Assembly: GCA_009746045.1 (NCBI GenBank)
Contig: RPFO01000276.1
Location: 2,134,619-2,198,618, forward strand
Origin: Mesostigma viride
Taxonomy: Eukaryota > Streptophyta > Mesostigmatophyceae > Mesostigmatales > Mesostigmataceae
Direction: 5' to 3'
DNA: 64,000 bases
Part shown: piece after piece, positions 1 to 11,069 of the stretch
How positions within the stretch are numbered: position 1 is the first letter of the stretch
Layout of the letters: every line of letters starts with the position of its first letter
Translations under genes and position numbers: made by a program
The notes under the pieces: generated by a model
Told to the model about the DNA's origin: nothing
Databases searched by the model: none
What the model saw: the letters and a program-made list of their open reading frames with translations, nothing else

Positions 1-477
1 ACCCACCGTACTGAGCAGCGAGCGCTCTGCATCCGGGTAGGTGCTGGTGCAGTGTCCATGCTGCCACAACAGCGACTTAATTGAGATGAGAGTACATTTG
101 GCTCTTCACCTTGTGATTGATTCTACGTGCCCTCCCTGCAAACAAATATGAGCAGCACTTGTTGTATTCTCAGTTCGTGTCGATTTGATTTCCCAGCTTG
201 AGTCTCTGTGTGTGGGCAACAGCCTGCCATCGGTTCCGTGAATTCCTGCTGCTGGTGCCACTGCTGCCGTATGCAACAACACTTGAACACGTAAACCAAA
301 GATTCCCTGAAACCTTGAAGTCTCCCCGACTCCGACCCGAGCATGCCTCCCCTCGTCACCCCACCGGTGTCACCCTGCTCTCTTGCCTTCTCCCTTGCCT
401 TCTCCCTCGCCTTCTGCCTTGCCTATTCCCATGACTTCCCCCTGGCCTCCCCCTTGCCTCCCCCGTGCCTCCCCCAG

Positions 478-3400
478 GTGAAAAAGGAGGCAGGCGAGAC
501 TCTGTACGCGATGAAGGAGCTGCCGCTGGAGGACATGCAGTTGTTCGGGCTCACGTCGGAGGAGAAGGAGAAGTCGATCGGGAACCTGAACCACGAGGTG
601 GAGATTCTTAGCAAGGTGAGCCACCTATACTAGTAATTTCAAGAGGAGCCTCATCAAGGTCACCACCTTGGATGAATAGGTGGAGGTTCTCTGCAAGGTG
701 AGCTACTGCTTCCCATGGGGAGGTCCTTAGCAAAATGAGCAGATGAGGTTGGCCCGTTGGGGTCCAGATCATATTGCTTCATGTTGGCCATCCTCTCCCT
801 GAACACTTAAAGCAAACGGCCATTCAACCAACAACTGCCCGCGGCTGGCATCATGTGATCATCCTGCATGTGCACACGGGTGGGTGGGTGTCCTGGACCA
901 GGTCTTCGTAACTTTTGACCACGCCGCCTACTACGTTGTGCTTGTGGCATGGGTCCCAACGCCTTGTCGTCTGAGTAAGCACTTTACTGTGCGATCCTGC
1001 CTACCTCCACCCCTAGCTTCGCTACCGCTAGCCCGCTGATCCTTTCCTTTTGCTGCTCTTGCACCTGGGTCGCCTCCTTTCCTCCTTTCCTCCTTTCCTC
1101 CTTGCCCTCCTTGCCCTCCTTGCCCTCCTTGCTCTCCTTGCTCTCCTTGCCCTCCTTGCCCTCCTTGCCCTCCTTGCCCTCCTTGCCCTCCTTGCCCTCC
1201 TTGCCCTCCTTGTCCTCCTTGCCCTCCTTGCCCTCCTTGCCCTCCTTGCCCTCCTTGCCCTCCTTGCCCTCCTTGCCCTCCTTGCCCTCCTTGCCCTCCT
1301 TGCCCTCCTTGCCCTCCTTGCCCTCCTTGCCCTCCTTGCCCTCCTTGCCCTCCTTGCCCTCCTTGCCCTCCTTGCCCTCCTTGCCCTCCTTGCCCTCCTT
1401 GCCCTCCTTGCCCTCCTTGCGCTTTTTGCCCTCCTTGCCCTCCTTGCGCTACTTGCCCTCCTTGCCCTCTCTGCCATCTGGCACCCCATATTCTTCCCCC
1501 CCTGCCAGCTGGAACACCCGCATGTGATCCGCTACTACGAATCCTTTGTCGAGGGCCACAACCTGTACATCGTGATGGAGCTTGTGGAGGGCGTGTCGCT
1601 GCTGGACTACATCACGTCGCTGAGCGAGAAGCGGCAGCGCATGCCCGAGAAGCTCGTCTGGACCATTTTCATTCAGATCATGCTCGCGCTCAATTACATC
1701 CACAACGAGAAGAAGATCGTCCACCGCGACCTCACGCCCTCCAACATCATGCTGCAGCACAACCATCGGCGCGTCAAGATCGGTACGCGGCACGGTCACG
1801 CACAGCTGCATGGAGAAAGAGCGTTGTAATCAAGCAGCACAGCTTGAGAAAGGCACAGTTGTAATAAAGAAGCATAGCATCAAGAAGAAGAGTTGCAAGC
1901 AAGCAACACGTTTTTAGAGAAGTCGTAAACAAGCAGGCATATTTGAATGGAGCGTTTGTGACTCTTCTGTGGGATCAGGCGTGCCGGGTGACATGGAGGC
2001 ATGGCTGGTCGTGGGGCATGCAGGTCTCAGCGGATCAGGGCAGGTGGAATCGAGGCATGCTGATTTCATGGTTGAGGAAGTAGGTGCACCCCTGGCTTGC
2101 TGCTTAGCTAGCATCTTCCAGAGCTAAGCGGTAATCCTTTTGCGTTGGTGTGAAGGGGTGACTTGTCTGTGCACAGGCTTGCAGGATTTACGCCAATGCT
2201 GGCCTACAAATTTTATTGCACAATTGATCAAGTGTGTGTCAGGAAGATGGATGGGAAGGAGAGAAGGGGGGGGGAAGACAGCTTTAAACATGTTCACTTC
2301 GAATGATACTGCAGGCAGGCTTGCCATCCATTCGCACGTATGCACATCGGACATGCTGTGTGCTGCATGGTGCAACGTTTAGTGTAACGATGTCATCCTG
2401 GGGCTCCCTACTGGGTTGTCTGGCGTGTGGCCCGCAGCGGACTTTGGTCTCGCCAAGCAGAAGACAGGCGCCAGCGTGATGATGTCGGTGGTGGGCACCA
2501 TGCCCTATTCCTGGTATGTCGGCCACCACAGGCAGTGCCACCATGCCCTATTCATTGTATGTGGGCTGCCACAGCGGTGCCTCCAGCATGCCTCGTACCG
2601 ATGCCCAATGGTTACCCACAAGGCACCTGCTTACCTCCAGAAAGTTTATCAGTTGACAAAGGGCTAAGCTAGGAAATGGGAAATATAGCTGCAGGTGTGC
2701 TAGGTCGGGTGTGCAGTGCTGGGAAGAGTTAGTAGCAATGTCTTTCAATATATACAAGAACTAGCAATGGCTCTGGCTTGGTAATGCAAGAAATGCTATC
2801 ACACATCCAGGGGTGATGCTTAGCCCATGGGACAGGGTAAACGGCAGCAAGGTGGCCACATATGTGGTTGCAACACCGGCCAGCAACGATCATGAGGCCT
2901 TGCACGTTGCTTGTTGCTGCCTGGATTCATGCCAGGGCTGGAAAATATTAGAAAAAAGGGTAAAAGTACGTCATTTGTGTCCCAATGTCTCGGCTAGGAG
3001 CTCGCCACTAGGTTCACTGCAGAGAGATATCCTAATCGATGTAGTGTAACCGGTGCAGCGCACCCGCAGGAGAAGGGCAGCTGAATAACTCTGGCGACCC
3101 GGCCAGCTGCCGCATCAAGGGCGGGGTCTTCTGGAGCCGTGCGGGCCAGCAACATCGTGTCCTGGTGAGGCATGGCACGCACACCCGAAACCGCACCCGT
3201 CGAATCGACGTGCTTCCCGCGCCATCACGACACGCCTACCTGCCCACCTCCCCCGTATACCTGTCCCCGCATCTCCCATGGCCTGTGCTGCTACTGCTGT
3301 GTGCTTGTGCCATGTCCCGCTGCGAGGCATGCCGGCCGTGTATAATGCCCACGGCTTGGTATAAGCCTAGTCTGTCGTGCTTGCTTGCCATGTGCGCGTT

Positions 3401-6400
3401 GCTCACCATGTGTGTGTCATGCTTACGTACCGTGTGCGCGTTATGCTGGCAGCCCCGAGATCATCCAGCACGAGCAGTACACGGACAAGGCCGACGTGTG
3501 GACGGTCGGATGCGTGCTGTATCCTTTGCACGAATTAAGTGCACGAATAAACACAGAGATTAATCTGTATGGGGGAGATGATCGGGGATGGCGCCTGTGG
3601 ATGGCGCACACGAATTTTGTCTGGTTGCGTTGGTGCCGTGGAAAAATATGAAGCACTGTTGCCTGTTGGGGGCGATTGTATCGTTTTGGAAAAGCCACTG
3701 CAGCTGTATTGGAGGGCACACAGACTCGTCAGCTCAGCCAGAGTGATTTCTCTTTGGTGGCATTTTTGTTCCTAGGGCTCTTAACTTCTGAATAACTGGC
3801 TTTTCATATTACCCTGTTGGAGCACATGTGGAGTTCATGCATGGCTTCCTTGACCGCGTTTTGCGACACCTCCCACGTCCCATCCTCTTGGACGCCAGCT
3901 ACCACATGATCGCGCTGGAACCTCCGTTCCAAGGCTCTAATCCGCTCACCGTGGCGTCCAAGGTACAACCCTGCGGCCATGCCGTTAGGCGTACCAGCGC
4001 ATTACCCGGCAGCCATGCATGTTTCACCGCTAATGCTCTGGACATGGAGGCCTCACGGTCGATATTGTGACATCGAGGCAAATATGTGACTGCCTGCTCC
4101 TGCTTGTTGGCTGCTTGAATTCCCCTCCTCTCTACTATGCCTGATTTGAACACGTGTTTCCGGGGCTTGGGGTTTCCCGCGCCAAACCACCATGGGCGCT
4201 CTGTCTCCTTGCGCTCTGTCTACTCGCTCTGACCCTGCGCACTCTGTTTCATACTTCTTCACCGTCCCCAGATCGTGGAGGGCGAGTACCCCTCGATGGA
4301 CAGCCTGCCTTATTCGGCAGACCTCAAGAACCTGATCAAGGTGCTGCTCACGACAGACCCAAACAAGCGGCCCAACATCAAGGAGGTAGGCATGCAAAGT
4401 GCAAGCGGCCCAACATCAAGGACGTAGGCATGCACCCAACAAGCGGCCCAACACGTAGGAGGTAGGCATGCACCCATCAAGCAGCCCAACATCAAGGAGG
4501 TAGGCATGCACCTAACAAGCGGCCCGTGTGCATGCGTGTGCGGCATGGTTGGCCCATGATACTCCCCACCTGCGCAAATGCGCACATGCGTACGTTTGTG
4601 CATGCCGGCTCGCATGCCCCCATGGGCCCCTCTCCCGTCGTGCCCGTCTGCGCCATCGCCTGCCCTCGCCTGCCCTCGCCAGGTGTCGGCCATCGTCTCC
4701 ACCGTGATGGCGCACGAGCTGGACCGCCTCAGCGGGGAGAACGAGAGCTTGCACCGAGAGCTGGCGTTTGAGCGAGACCGGCGGAACAAGTGAGGAGCTT
4801 GTATTAGAAAGTGTTTTAGTCGCGCACAATGCACACAGTAGCTGTAGCTTTATACTAATGTGGTGTAGTGCTTACATTCCCACGGTCCCAGTACACATCT
4901 CTGGCCTAGATATGTTCGCAGCACCTGCACACACCACCAGCACACGTAGATGGCTTTATAGATGCGCAGGGTACCAGCACTCACATCTGGCTTGACCACG
5001 AAATGAAGCAATGAATGGGTCGCTAGAAATTCATCTTCCTCGTACGGCGAGGGCATGTCATGGGAAACATGGCACGTCCATGTGAAGTCATGCTGTTGTC
5101 TGCTGTAGTGTGGTTGATGCTTCGTCGCGATGTGAGTGCAGCACCTTGATGGTACGGTATTCAGGACGTGGTATCAAACGGCATGCGGGGGATGCTGGCG
5201 TCTGATACTGGCTGGTCTGCTGATGGCGCATGCCCACCTCCGCAGGGAAGCCTCCATCGCGTACAAGTGTCAGGAGGCCTACCGGCGCGTGCTCATCAAG
5301 AAGGAGGAGATGGGCAGTCCAAACTACAGCCCAAAGATGGGGCCACGGCCAGGCACGTGACCCTCTCCTCCCCATAATTGGCATGGCCCCAGGCCCTCTC
5401 TGTTCCTTATCCTCGGGGAGGCATGGCTACATGTGTTTTGGCATGAGATTGAGTTCTGTGTTGACATTCGAAATGTTACCACCAAGGCCGGAGCCTGTTC
5501 ACATGGCATGTCTCAGCAGCTCCTCAAGTGCTGGGAGTTAAAAAGCCCCATATCATCAAATGTTCTGTGCGTTAAGCTCTGTGCACCACTGGACATTGCG
5601 TCTAAGATCTCCGCAGGCTATTCTGCCCTCGTTGCCTACGGCCTGTAGGACCCTCAGTTGGGCGCTTACTTTTCTTGCCGGCTGTTTCCACAGTAGGATC
5701 CCCTTGTTGATGCGGTTTTGTGCCGTTCATCTGGCCTATAGCACCCCTCGTGTGTGTCTGTGTGTGCGTGCATAAATAGCTTTTATGTTCACTTGCTAGT
5801 TCCAAGCCTTTAGAGCCGTTGCAGCACACGATTCAGCAAGTCGCTGTGCACCCCAGCCGGCCCAGCACGCGATTCTGCCCGCAAGACTATTAGAGCTCAC
5901 ACCTTGAAAATCTCCAGCTGATGCATTCCCCCATGCCACCCGTTGTTCTGTATTGCCCCTGCGCGGGTCCGCAGGCCCTGCCCCCAAGATCAGCATCAAC
6001 CAGAACCGGCTGCGACCCGTCGCTGACCCGGTAGGCCAGATCCTGCACCTGCTGCACAAGGTGATGTTCATCGACCAGCTGCCCCCGGGCCTGGAGCGCG
6101 ACCCGAAGCAGCGAACGGTGGAGCGGTTCAAGCGCTATCTCTTCTCGCCAAAGATGAACGCGGGCAGCATCAAGGGGGAGCTCGTCAAGGTGTGCTTTAG
6201 TGGACCTCTCCATACACATAGTGAACGTTGCCAACTGCAACATGTCAAGTTGACTGGGGTCCGTCTTGACAAATCACCATGGCACATACCCCATGAGATG
6301 TGGTATGTACACCGTATTTACACAATGTAACCATGGAACTCCAGGGTAACAAAGAAACTCTGTTCAGTGTACCAGGATGGTCTACTCACGGCTGTCTAAA

Positions 6401-8014
6401 CAGATGGGCAGACCAAGCATTGATGGCAGGGCGGCAGGGCACTGCCACAGCCAAGTGCGCGCCTCTATTACAATCATGATGCTTTCCCCAATGATCTCCG
6501 CATGAGTGGATTCGGCGTCCTGAACATTTGCAATGGGCCTTTCCTCATTCATCGCCATTAATGTCTACCCGTAGTCTTTGCCAATCCTTTTTTAGCAAGC
6601 AGGTGGCCCAGTGACCAGCAAGTGTCGAGTGGGATAGGATGCTGTGCAGTGGCTGCCTTTACCTTTCCAGACCGCCACACAAGTTTGTTACTGCTGACTG
6701 CACTGTTTGACCCCTTTCAAGTGCTCCTCACGTGCTGCCTGACACCTTCCGCTTCCCCTAACCCCTAACCCCTCAATGCTGTCGGTGGTGCACAGCTTCT
6801 CCAGGGGTCCCACGAGCTGGTGGAGTTTGACTTTGTGCCGCAGATGACGACGGAGCAGAGCCCAATGGTACGTCCCCCACCCGCTATCTGCGCAGGTCCC
6901 CAGATCGTCCTGTTGTATGTTCACATCGATTGGCATTTGCTACACAGCCCAAGCAACTCGTTGTTTATGATCCACGCAGAACAAAGCCAAGGGAAGGGAT
7001 CGTGCCACTACCTTGCCTAACGCTTCCTAGGCATCCCATGATGCTCACATCGTAGATGACGTAAGCACGTAGCGGTCCCCCAACATGTCCCTTGAATAGT
7101 GGGGACCTTCGCCATCGGAAGATGGCAAACAAGGCGTTTGTGCGGTTTTCGGTGACCCAAAATGGGTGGGTTTTCCTGGCTACAGTTGCAGTATAGATCT
7201 TATCAGTAGCAGCACGCTAATTGGTGGCAGATGCATGGTAATGCTTGCCAGGTCTGCTTTGCAGAGCATGCAGTAAGTACACCCAATGGAGGCAGCTGGC
7301 AGGCGTGTGTTGGTTTGTCGTTGAGGCCTTGTTTGTAACCATACCTTTGCAGTTCCCGTTACGCAAGTACTTGATTGGGCTTGTCGTGGATTTGCCACTG
7401 TACAGTTTGCTTGCCTTGGTAACCTGGGCGTGAGGTGGCCGATGTGCCATGTTTTGTTCTGTGACCAAGCTGCCCCCTGCTGTCCATCACAACACAAGCT
7501 TTGGTCTCTTCGATGCATGCTTGCTAAGTATTGCACTGTCGCAATACTTAGACTGCTGCTTGAGCAGAAGAATATCCGCACAACGGTTGGAAGTCAATCA
7601 GCGCTGTCATGCCACTGGTGTAGCTCTAATGGCGGGTTTCCTGTGTTCACGTCTGTGCAGCTTTTCTTAATAAGTGATCGTTGCTTTTTGAGACATCATC
7701 CTCCAGGGGCATATAGCTGCTACAGCTCCATTGCGGTGGATCCTCACAGGATCCTCCCTTGTTCATGGATAACGCGCTTGCCTGCAGAAATTGTGTCGTT
7801 GCTTTCTTCTGGTCGCTGGTAACTGGTCGATCATGATACTGGTCATCATCTTCTGTGCTTGCAGGGTATGAAAGCGAAAAACCGCATGTCTTACGAAGAA
7901 CTCCAGCAATGCATTGAAGATGTGCTGCAGGAGAGGGGGTATTATGACATGAGGACCCAAGGGCAGGCGCCGGGAACTCCACCAACGCCGACTCCTGCAG
8001 TTCCACGGCAGTAG
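478..8014 (+). CDS. NEK10: NEK10-like protein kinase, 3' part, 11 exons
   Basis: Exons by splice sites and frame: 478-615, 1509-1782, 2438-2513, 3453-3518, 3899-3962, 4272-4385, 4683-4789, 5246-5352, 5975-6189, 6796-6867, 7865-8014 (TAG). Phases join without a break. The product has the beta-3 lysine in ETLYAMKELPL, the catalytic loop HRDLTPSNIML, ADFGLAKQK, the activation segment VVGTMPYSCPE and KADVWTVGCVLYHMIALEPPF. The C-terminal tail (LRPVADPVGQILHLLHKV, RTVERFKRYLFS, MSYEELQQCIEDVLQERGYY) is characteristic of NEK10 rather than other NEKs. NEK10 is a NIMA-related serine/threonine kinase linked to cilia. The glycine loop and the N-terminal armadillo-type region must lie upstream of base 1, because 1-477 shows no convincing exon. 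The donor at 5353 must be GC (AG|GCACGT) to keep frame. The intron after 3518 has U12-type signals. Family identity is known biology; the exon model is read from sequence. Confidence 0.9.
1088..1470. repeat. 9-bp minisatellite (CCTCCTTGC) in a NEK10 intron
   Basis: About 40 nearly perfect copies of a pyrimidine-rich 9-mer fill the intron just before the acceptor at 1508. Because the period is a multiple of three and has no stops, it opens long spurious frames on both strands (Leu-Leu-Ala and Arg-Arg-Ala repeats). These should not be called genes. The array effectively gives the intron a very long polypyrimidine tract. Confidence 0.95.
3519..3898 (+). other. candidate U12-type (minor spliceosome) intron in NEK10
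   Basis: The only donor that keeps the reading frame between GCVL and YHMIALEPPF is GTATCCTTT at 3519, an exact match to the U12-type 5' splice-site consensus. A U12-like branch sequence TTCCTTGAC lies at 3846-3854. The acceptor AG ends at 3898, giving a branch-to-acceptor distance of about 45 nt, longer than the usual 10-20. The exons on both sides encode adjacent kinase subdomains, so the junction itself is well supported. Confidence 0.65.
4360..4525 (+). repeat. tandem copies of an exon end plus its splice donor
   Basis: The last ~20 nt of the NEK10 exon ending at 4385, with its donor GAG|GTAGGC and the following GCATGCA, is repeated imperfectly about four times in the intron (near 4399, 4437, 4475 and a partial copy at about 4512). 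Use of the later donors would add frame-breaking sequence with early stops, so the first donor is the productive one. Confidence 0.85.
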
Positions 8015-9931
8015 AAAACTCGGTCTGCCTTGGCTTGAAATCAGCCGAGCCTGTCTAGAGGCAAATCAGGCGGGGAATGCTGGGTTTTTGGCCCGGGCTC
8101 TGGCGCTGTTCTTGTGGGGTCTGCTGGTGGATGTAAGGGTGGAAACTGGAAACCTCTCCTTCACTTACCTTTGGGGCTTTGAGAGACTTATGCTTTAGTA
8201 GCAGTAGTGCCTGTAGCGTTCTGCTTTCCTCAAGGGCAGCCTGGTGTAAATTACCAACGCTGAGTCAACCTGTCTTGGCTGGGTTCGAAAGCGCCTGTCA
8301 AGTACTAGGTGTATGAAGGTGATGTCGTGCAAGATGTGACTAGGACGAGGTATAGTTGTCACGAGCTTTGAAAATGCTGCCATCGACTTCAATAAGATTT
8401 CTTATCATCAGCCGCCACTCATTTATCTCGTGCATGCACTGGTTTCATCAAAAAATTCTACAGAAGTAAAATTTATGTATGTAATTTCAATGCACAAGGC
8501 TACACATTTCCATCTCCATTCATATTCATCATGAATCCTGAACGACGTACTCGAAAATGCGGAAAAGATAACTGCAGGCTCGCGAGAGCTACCATATGGT
8601 CCGGATTCTCCCGATTCTGGTCTGCGCTGGTTAATTGTCTCACATATATGAATGCCCTGCCGCTAGTACGTACGTCTGTAATCTACTGTGCTATACATAT
8701 ATATGTTAATTCATGCATGCATGAGCACGGCATGCACATGCCCAGCTAGGCATAACTCCGCCCCCCTGTCGCACGTCGTCGGTATGCGCATATTTACGCA
8801 GGCCTGGATAAAATTATGTAATCAATAAGGCGTGCTCCTGTACGTACGTTGGCTGGAAATGCGGAGCACAGTGCTTTCCATCGCTGCGCATGTTGGCTGC
8901 ACATGCAATGATCGATAGGGAGGCAGAGTACTCACCTCTTCGATCGCTCATGCCCAAAGCTAGCTAGGCAAGCCACAGTGGCAGTCGACATTAATCTGTA
9001 CAGCCAATAGTAAACACTAACGCATCTTGATCATGTGCACTCGGTGTGAGCACTGCATTGACAGGGAGCTCGAATTAGGAGAGGCTGACAGGTACTGTGC
9101 ATATGGGCCATGCATTAAGACTGAACTGTGCGCGTATACAATTTTGCTTGATTACTACATAATAACATTACAAAGGCCCAACTTTTGAAAATCCTCTTTG
9201 TACAAACAGAATATGAACAATTACCATGACTGCCGGTGCTATCCAACATTGGCCGTTTTTCTATTTGGAGCCCTGCTCGATGCACACATTTTGGCCAAGA
9301 GCCCTTATGGTTGCCGGTGGGCAACAAACCATGGGGCCTCTCAATCCGATGGTCGTCCACACAGCCATTATCCATAGGCTCGCCCTGCGATGCACCACCC
9401 ACTGTTTTGTGGGTTCTGCTCAGCCAGACCAACTACGTAGCACAGATGTATGCTCTACCTATCCGTAGTCAGCATTTCCACGGCGCCACATTGGGTTAAT
9501 CAAAAGCACAGGCACCCTGCACACGTCAACACACTCCCACACGTGGTGTGTGAAGAATGGTCCAGGCTTGTCACCAAGCCTACTGCCTCGGAAGGTAACT
9601 TCTAGTCCACATGGCCCTGCGGGCTTGTTACCATGCCCAAATTGTTACCATGGAGGCCTCCAGGGCGCAAATATCCATGGGGCAGAAACGCCGTCCTGTG
9701 GTTCTTTTGCGCTTTGAGACAAATGTCCATTTAGATTCCTAGTCTTCATGGACCGTTTGAAGCCAGACGCGGGGTTTTTCAAGACCTGGTAGACCCCCCT
9801 GTAATCCCCTGACAGCGTTACGCTGTTCCAGCAAGTGTTTCCCTGTGGCGACATAGGCTTGACACAAGAAATGTAACGCTCCCCTCGCAATCACACGTGA
9901 GGACCTCGCCTACTTCATCCTCATCGCAGCC
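8015..9931. other. NEK10/YlmG convergent intergenic region
   Basis: Holds the two 3' UTRs (genes converge) and no convincing gene. 8520-8650 is a reverse-strand copy of an interspersed repeat also seen at 39905-40090 and 55000-55150. 8650-9000 is rich in doubled palindromic tetramers (TACGTACG, CATGCATG, CTAGCTAG). Confidence 0.7.
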
Positions 9932-10618
9932 TTAGACAACCCGCTTTTCCGACAAGAGCACAAGCAGGCCCTGGTTGCCGAGCAGAATCTCGTTAACGAA
10001 CGTAAGAATAGCCAACCAGACGATCGGAGACACATCAACACCATTCACAGTGCCCACGATCTTGCGGACGGGCGCCTGCAAGAATTCGGTCGGGTAGTAG
10101 GCCAGCGAGTACGGCCATTGGTCGTCCTTGATCTCAGGCACCCACGATATCACCGTGCGAATGAGGAACAAAATAATGTAAATGTTGATAACGGGGGCCA
10201 GGATAAACGATATCAACTGAGCCGTGCCTGGGTCCAAGTCAGCGAGCTCGAAAATAGGCTGTGCCGCAGCAACCATGGGGAGCACCATGCTCGGTCCTGC
10301 CGCGTCAATCCCAGTGCTTGCCACGCTTGGGCCTGCTGAAAGGAAAAGGTGCAGGGAGGATACTGCTCCACCAGCAAAAAATTTAAACGCCTTTGTGCTT
10401 TTGCAGACATTCGTGCCTCCTTCCGATGAGCTTTTGTGATGGCATAGCGTCGTCGTCACAGGGCCACACTTCTCAAATGCCTTGGAAGGCAAGGCAGGAA
10501 GACTACGCACCCCAGAACCAAATGACCGCTTTCCATTCAAACTGCCATACGCCGAGATAATTGAAACCGCCTGCCTTTGTAGAATGGGCTCTGCCAAAAA
10601 AGTTGCCGCCGACGACAT
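9932..10618 (-). CDS. YLMG: YlmG/YggT family membrane protein, plastid-targeted
   Basis: A single-exon 228-residue protein. I start at the ATG at 10616-10618 (MSSAATFLAEP); an upstream ATG at 11038 in the same frame would add 140 unconvincing residues and reach almost to the start of the divergent neighbour. The N-terminal ~100 residues are Ser/Ala/Lys-rich and look like a chloroplast transit peptide followed by a thylakoid-type hydrophobic stretch. The C-terminal ~90 residues form the YggT domain: a hydrophobic helix, then RTVISWVPEI, a conserved TEFLQAPVRKIVG, GVDVSPIVWLAIL and a second hydrophobic helix. YlmG proteins are integral membrane proteins implicated in bacterial division and in plastid division/nucleoid partitioning. 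The domain is clear; targeting is inferred from composition. Confidence 0.85.
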   Translation of the reverse strand: MSSAATFLAEPILQRQAVSIISAYGSLNGKRSFGSGVRSLPALPSKAFEKCGPVTTTLCHHKSSSEGGTNVCKSTKAFKFFAGGAVSSLHLFLSAGPSVASTGIDAAGPSMVLPMVAAAQPIFELADLDPGTAQLISFILAPVINIYIILFLIRTVISWVPEIKDDQWPYSLAYYPTEFLQAPVRKIVGTVNGVDVSPIVWLAILTFVNEILLGNQGLLVLLSEKRVV

Positions 10619-11069
10619 GGCTATGGCAGGTTGGGGTCCCGGTGCGTGGTATGCTAGCACTGCACGTGAGAATTTTCGTTGATACACTTTATTACTTTGT
10701 TGGTGCGTGTCGTCGTGACGTCGCGTCGCGTGTCGCACCATCTCCTGTGGAGATAGGCGCCGCGCCAGCCAAGTCGAGGAGCACTCATGGAGCGCTGAGC
10801 ACCCAGCGCAGGGCCGTGTGGCCCGGTAACCGTTGACCATAGCGCGTGAAGCGTCGAGGGTCCCGCTTGGTGTGTCCACGTGTGACTCTCTTGTCAGTTG
10901 CTTCCCAGATATTAGATTAGATTCGGCGGAGTGTGGAAAAAGCACCGGGGAGATAAAATCGGACGCCATACCCCAGCAACTTGCAGGACTGCCGGGAGAG
11001 GTCGCCTTGTAAAGCCCGTCATCGGTTCCAGGAATCAATTAAGCCGTTGTTTCCTTTAAACTCGTAAAC
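10619..11069. promoter_or_regulatory. shared divergent promoter region
   Basis: A 451-bp interval separates the head-to-head starts of YlmG (minus) and the phosphagen kinase (plus), so it must hold both promoters. I see no firm TATA box. The ATG of the kinase is preceded by TTTAAACTCGTAAAC. Confidence 0.6.

Noticed and set aside
1028-1829. Leu-Ala and Arg-Ala repeat frames
   Set aside because: 9-bp intronic repeat between two clear NEK10 exons; only 1509-1782 is coding.
10619-11038. N-terminal extension of YlmG from the upstream ATG at 11038
   Set aside because: It would add 140 residues of low-quality sequence and occupy nearly the whole divergent promoter; the ATG at 10618 gives a proper transit-peptide start.
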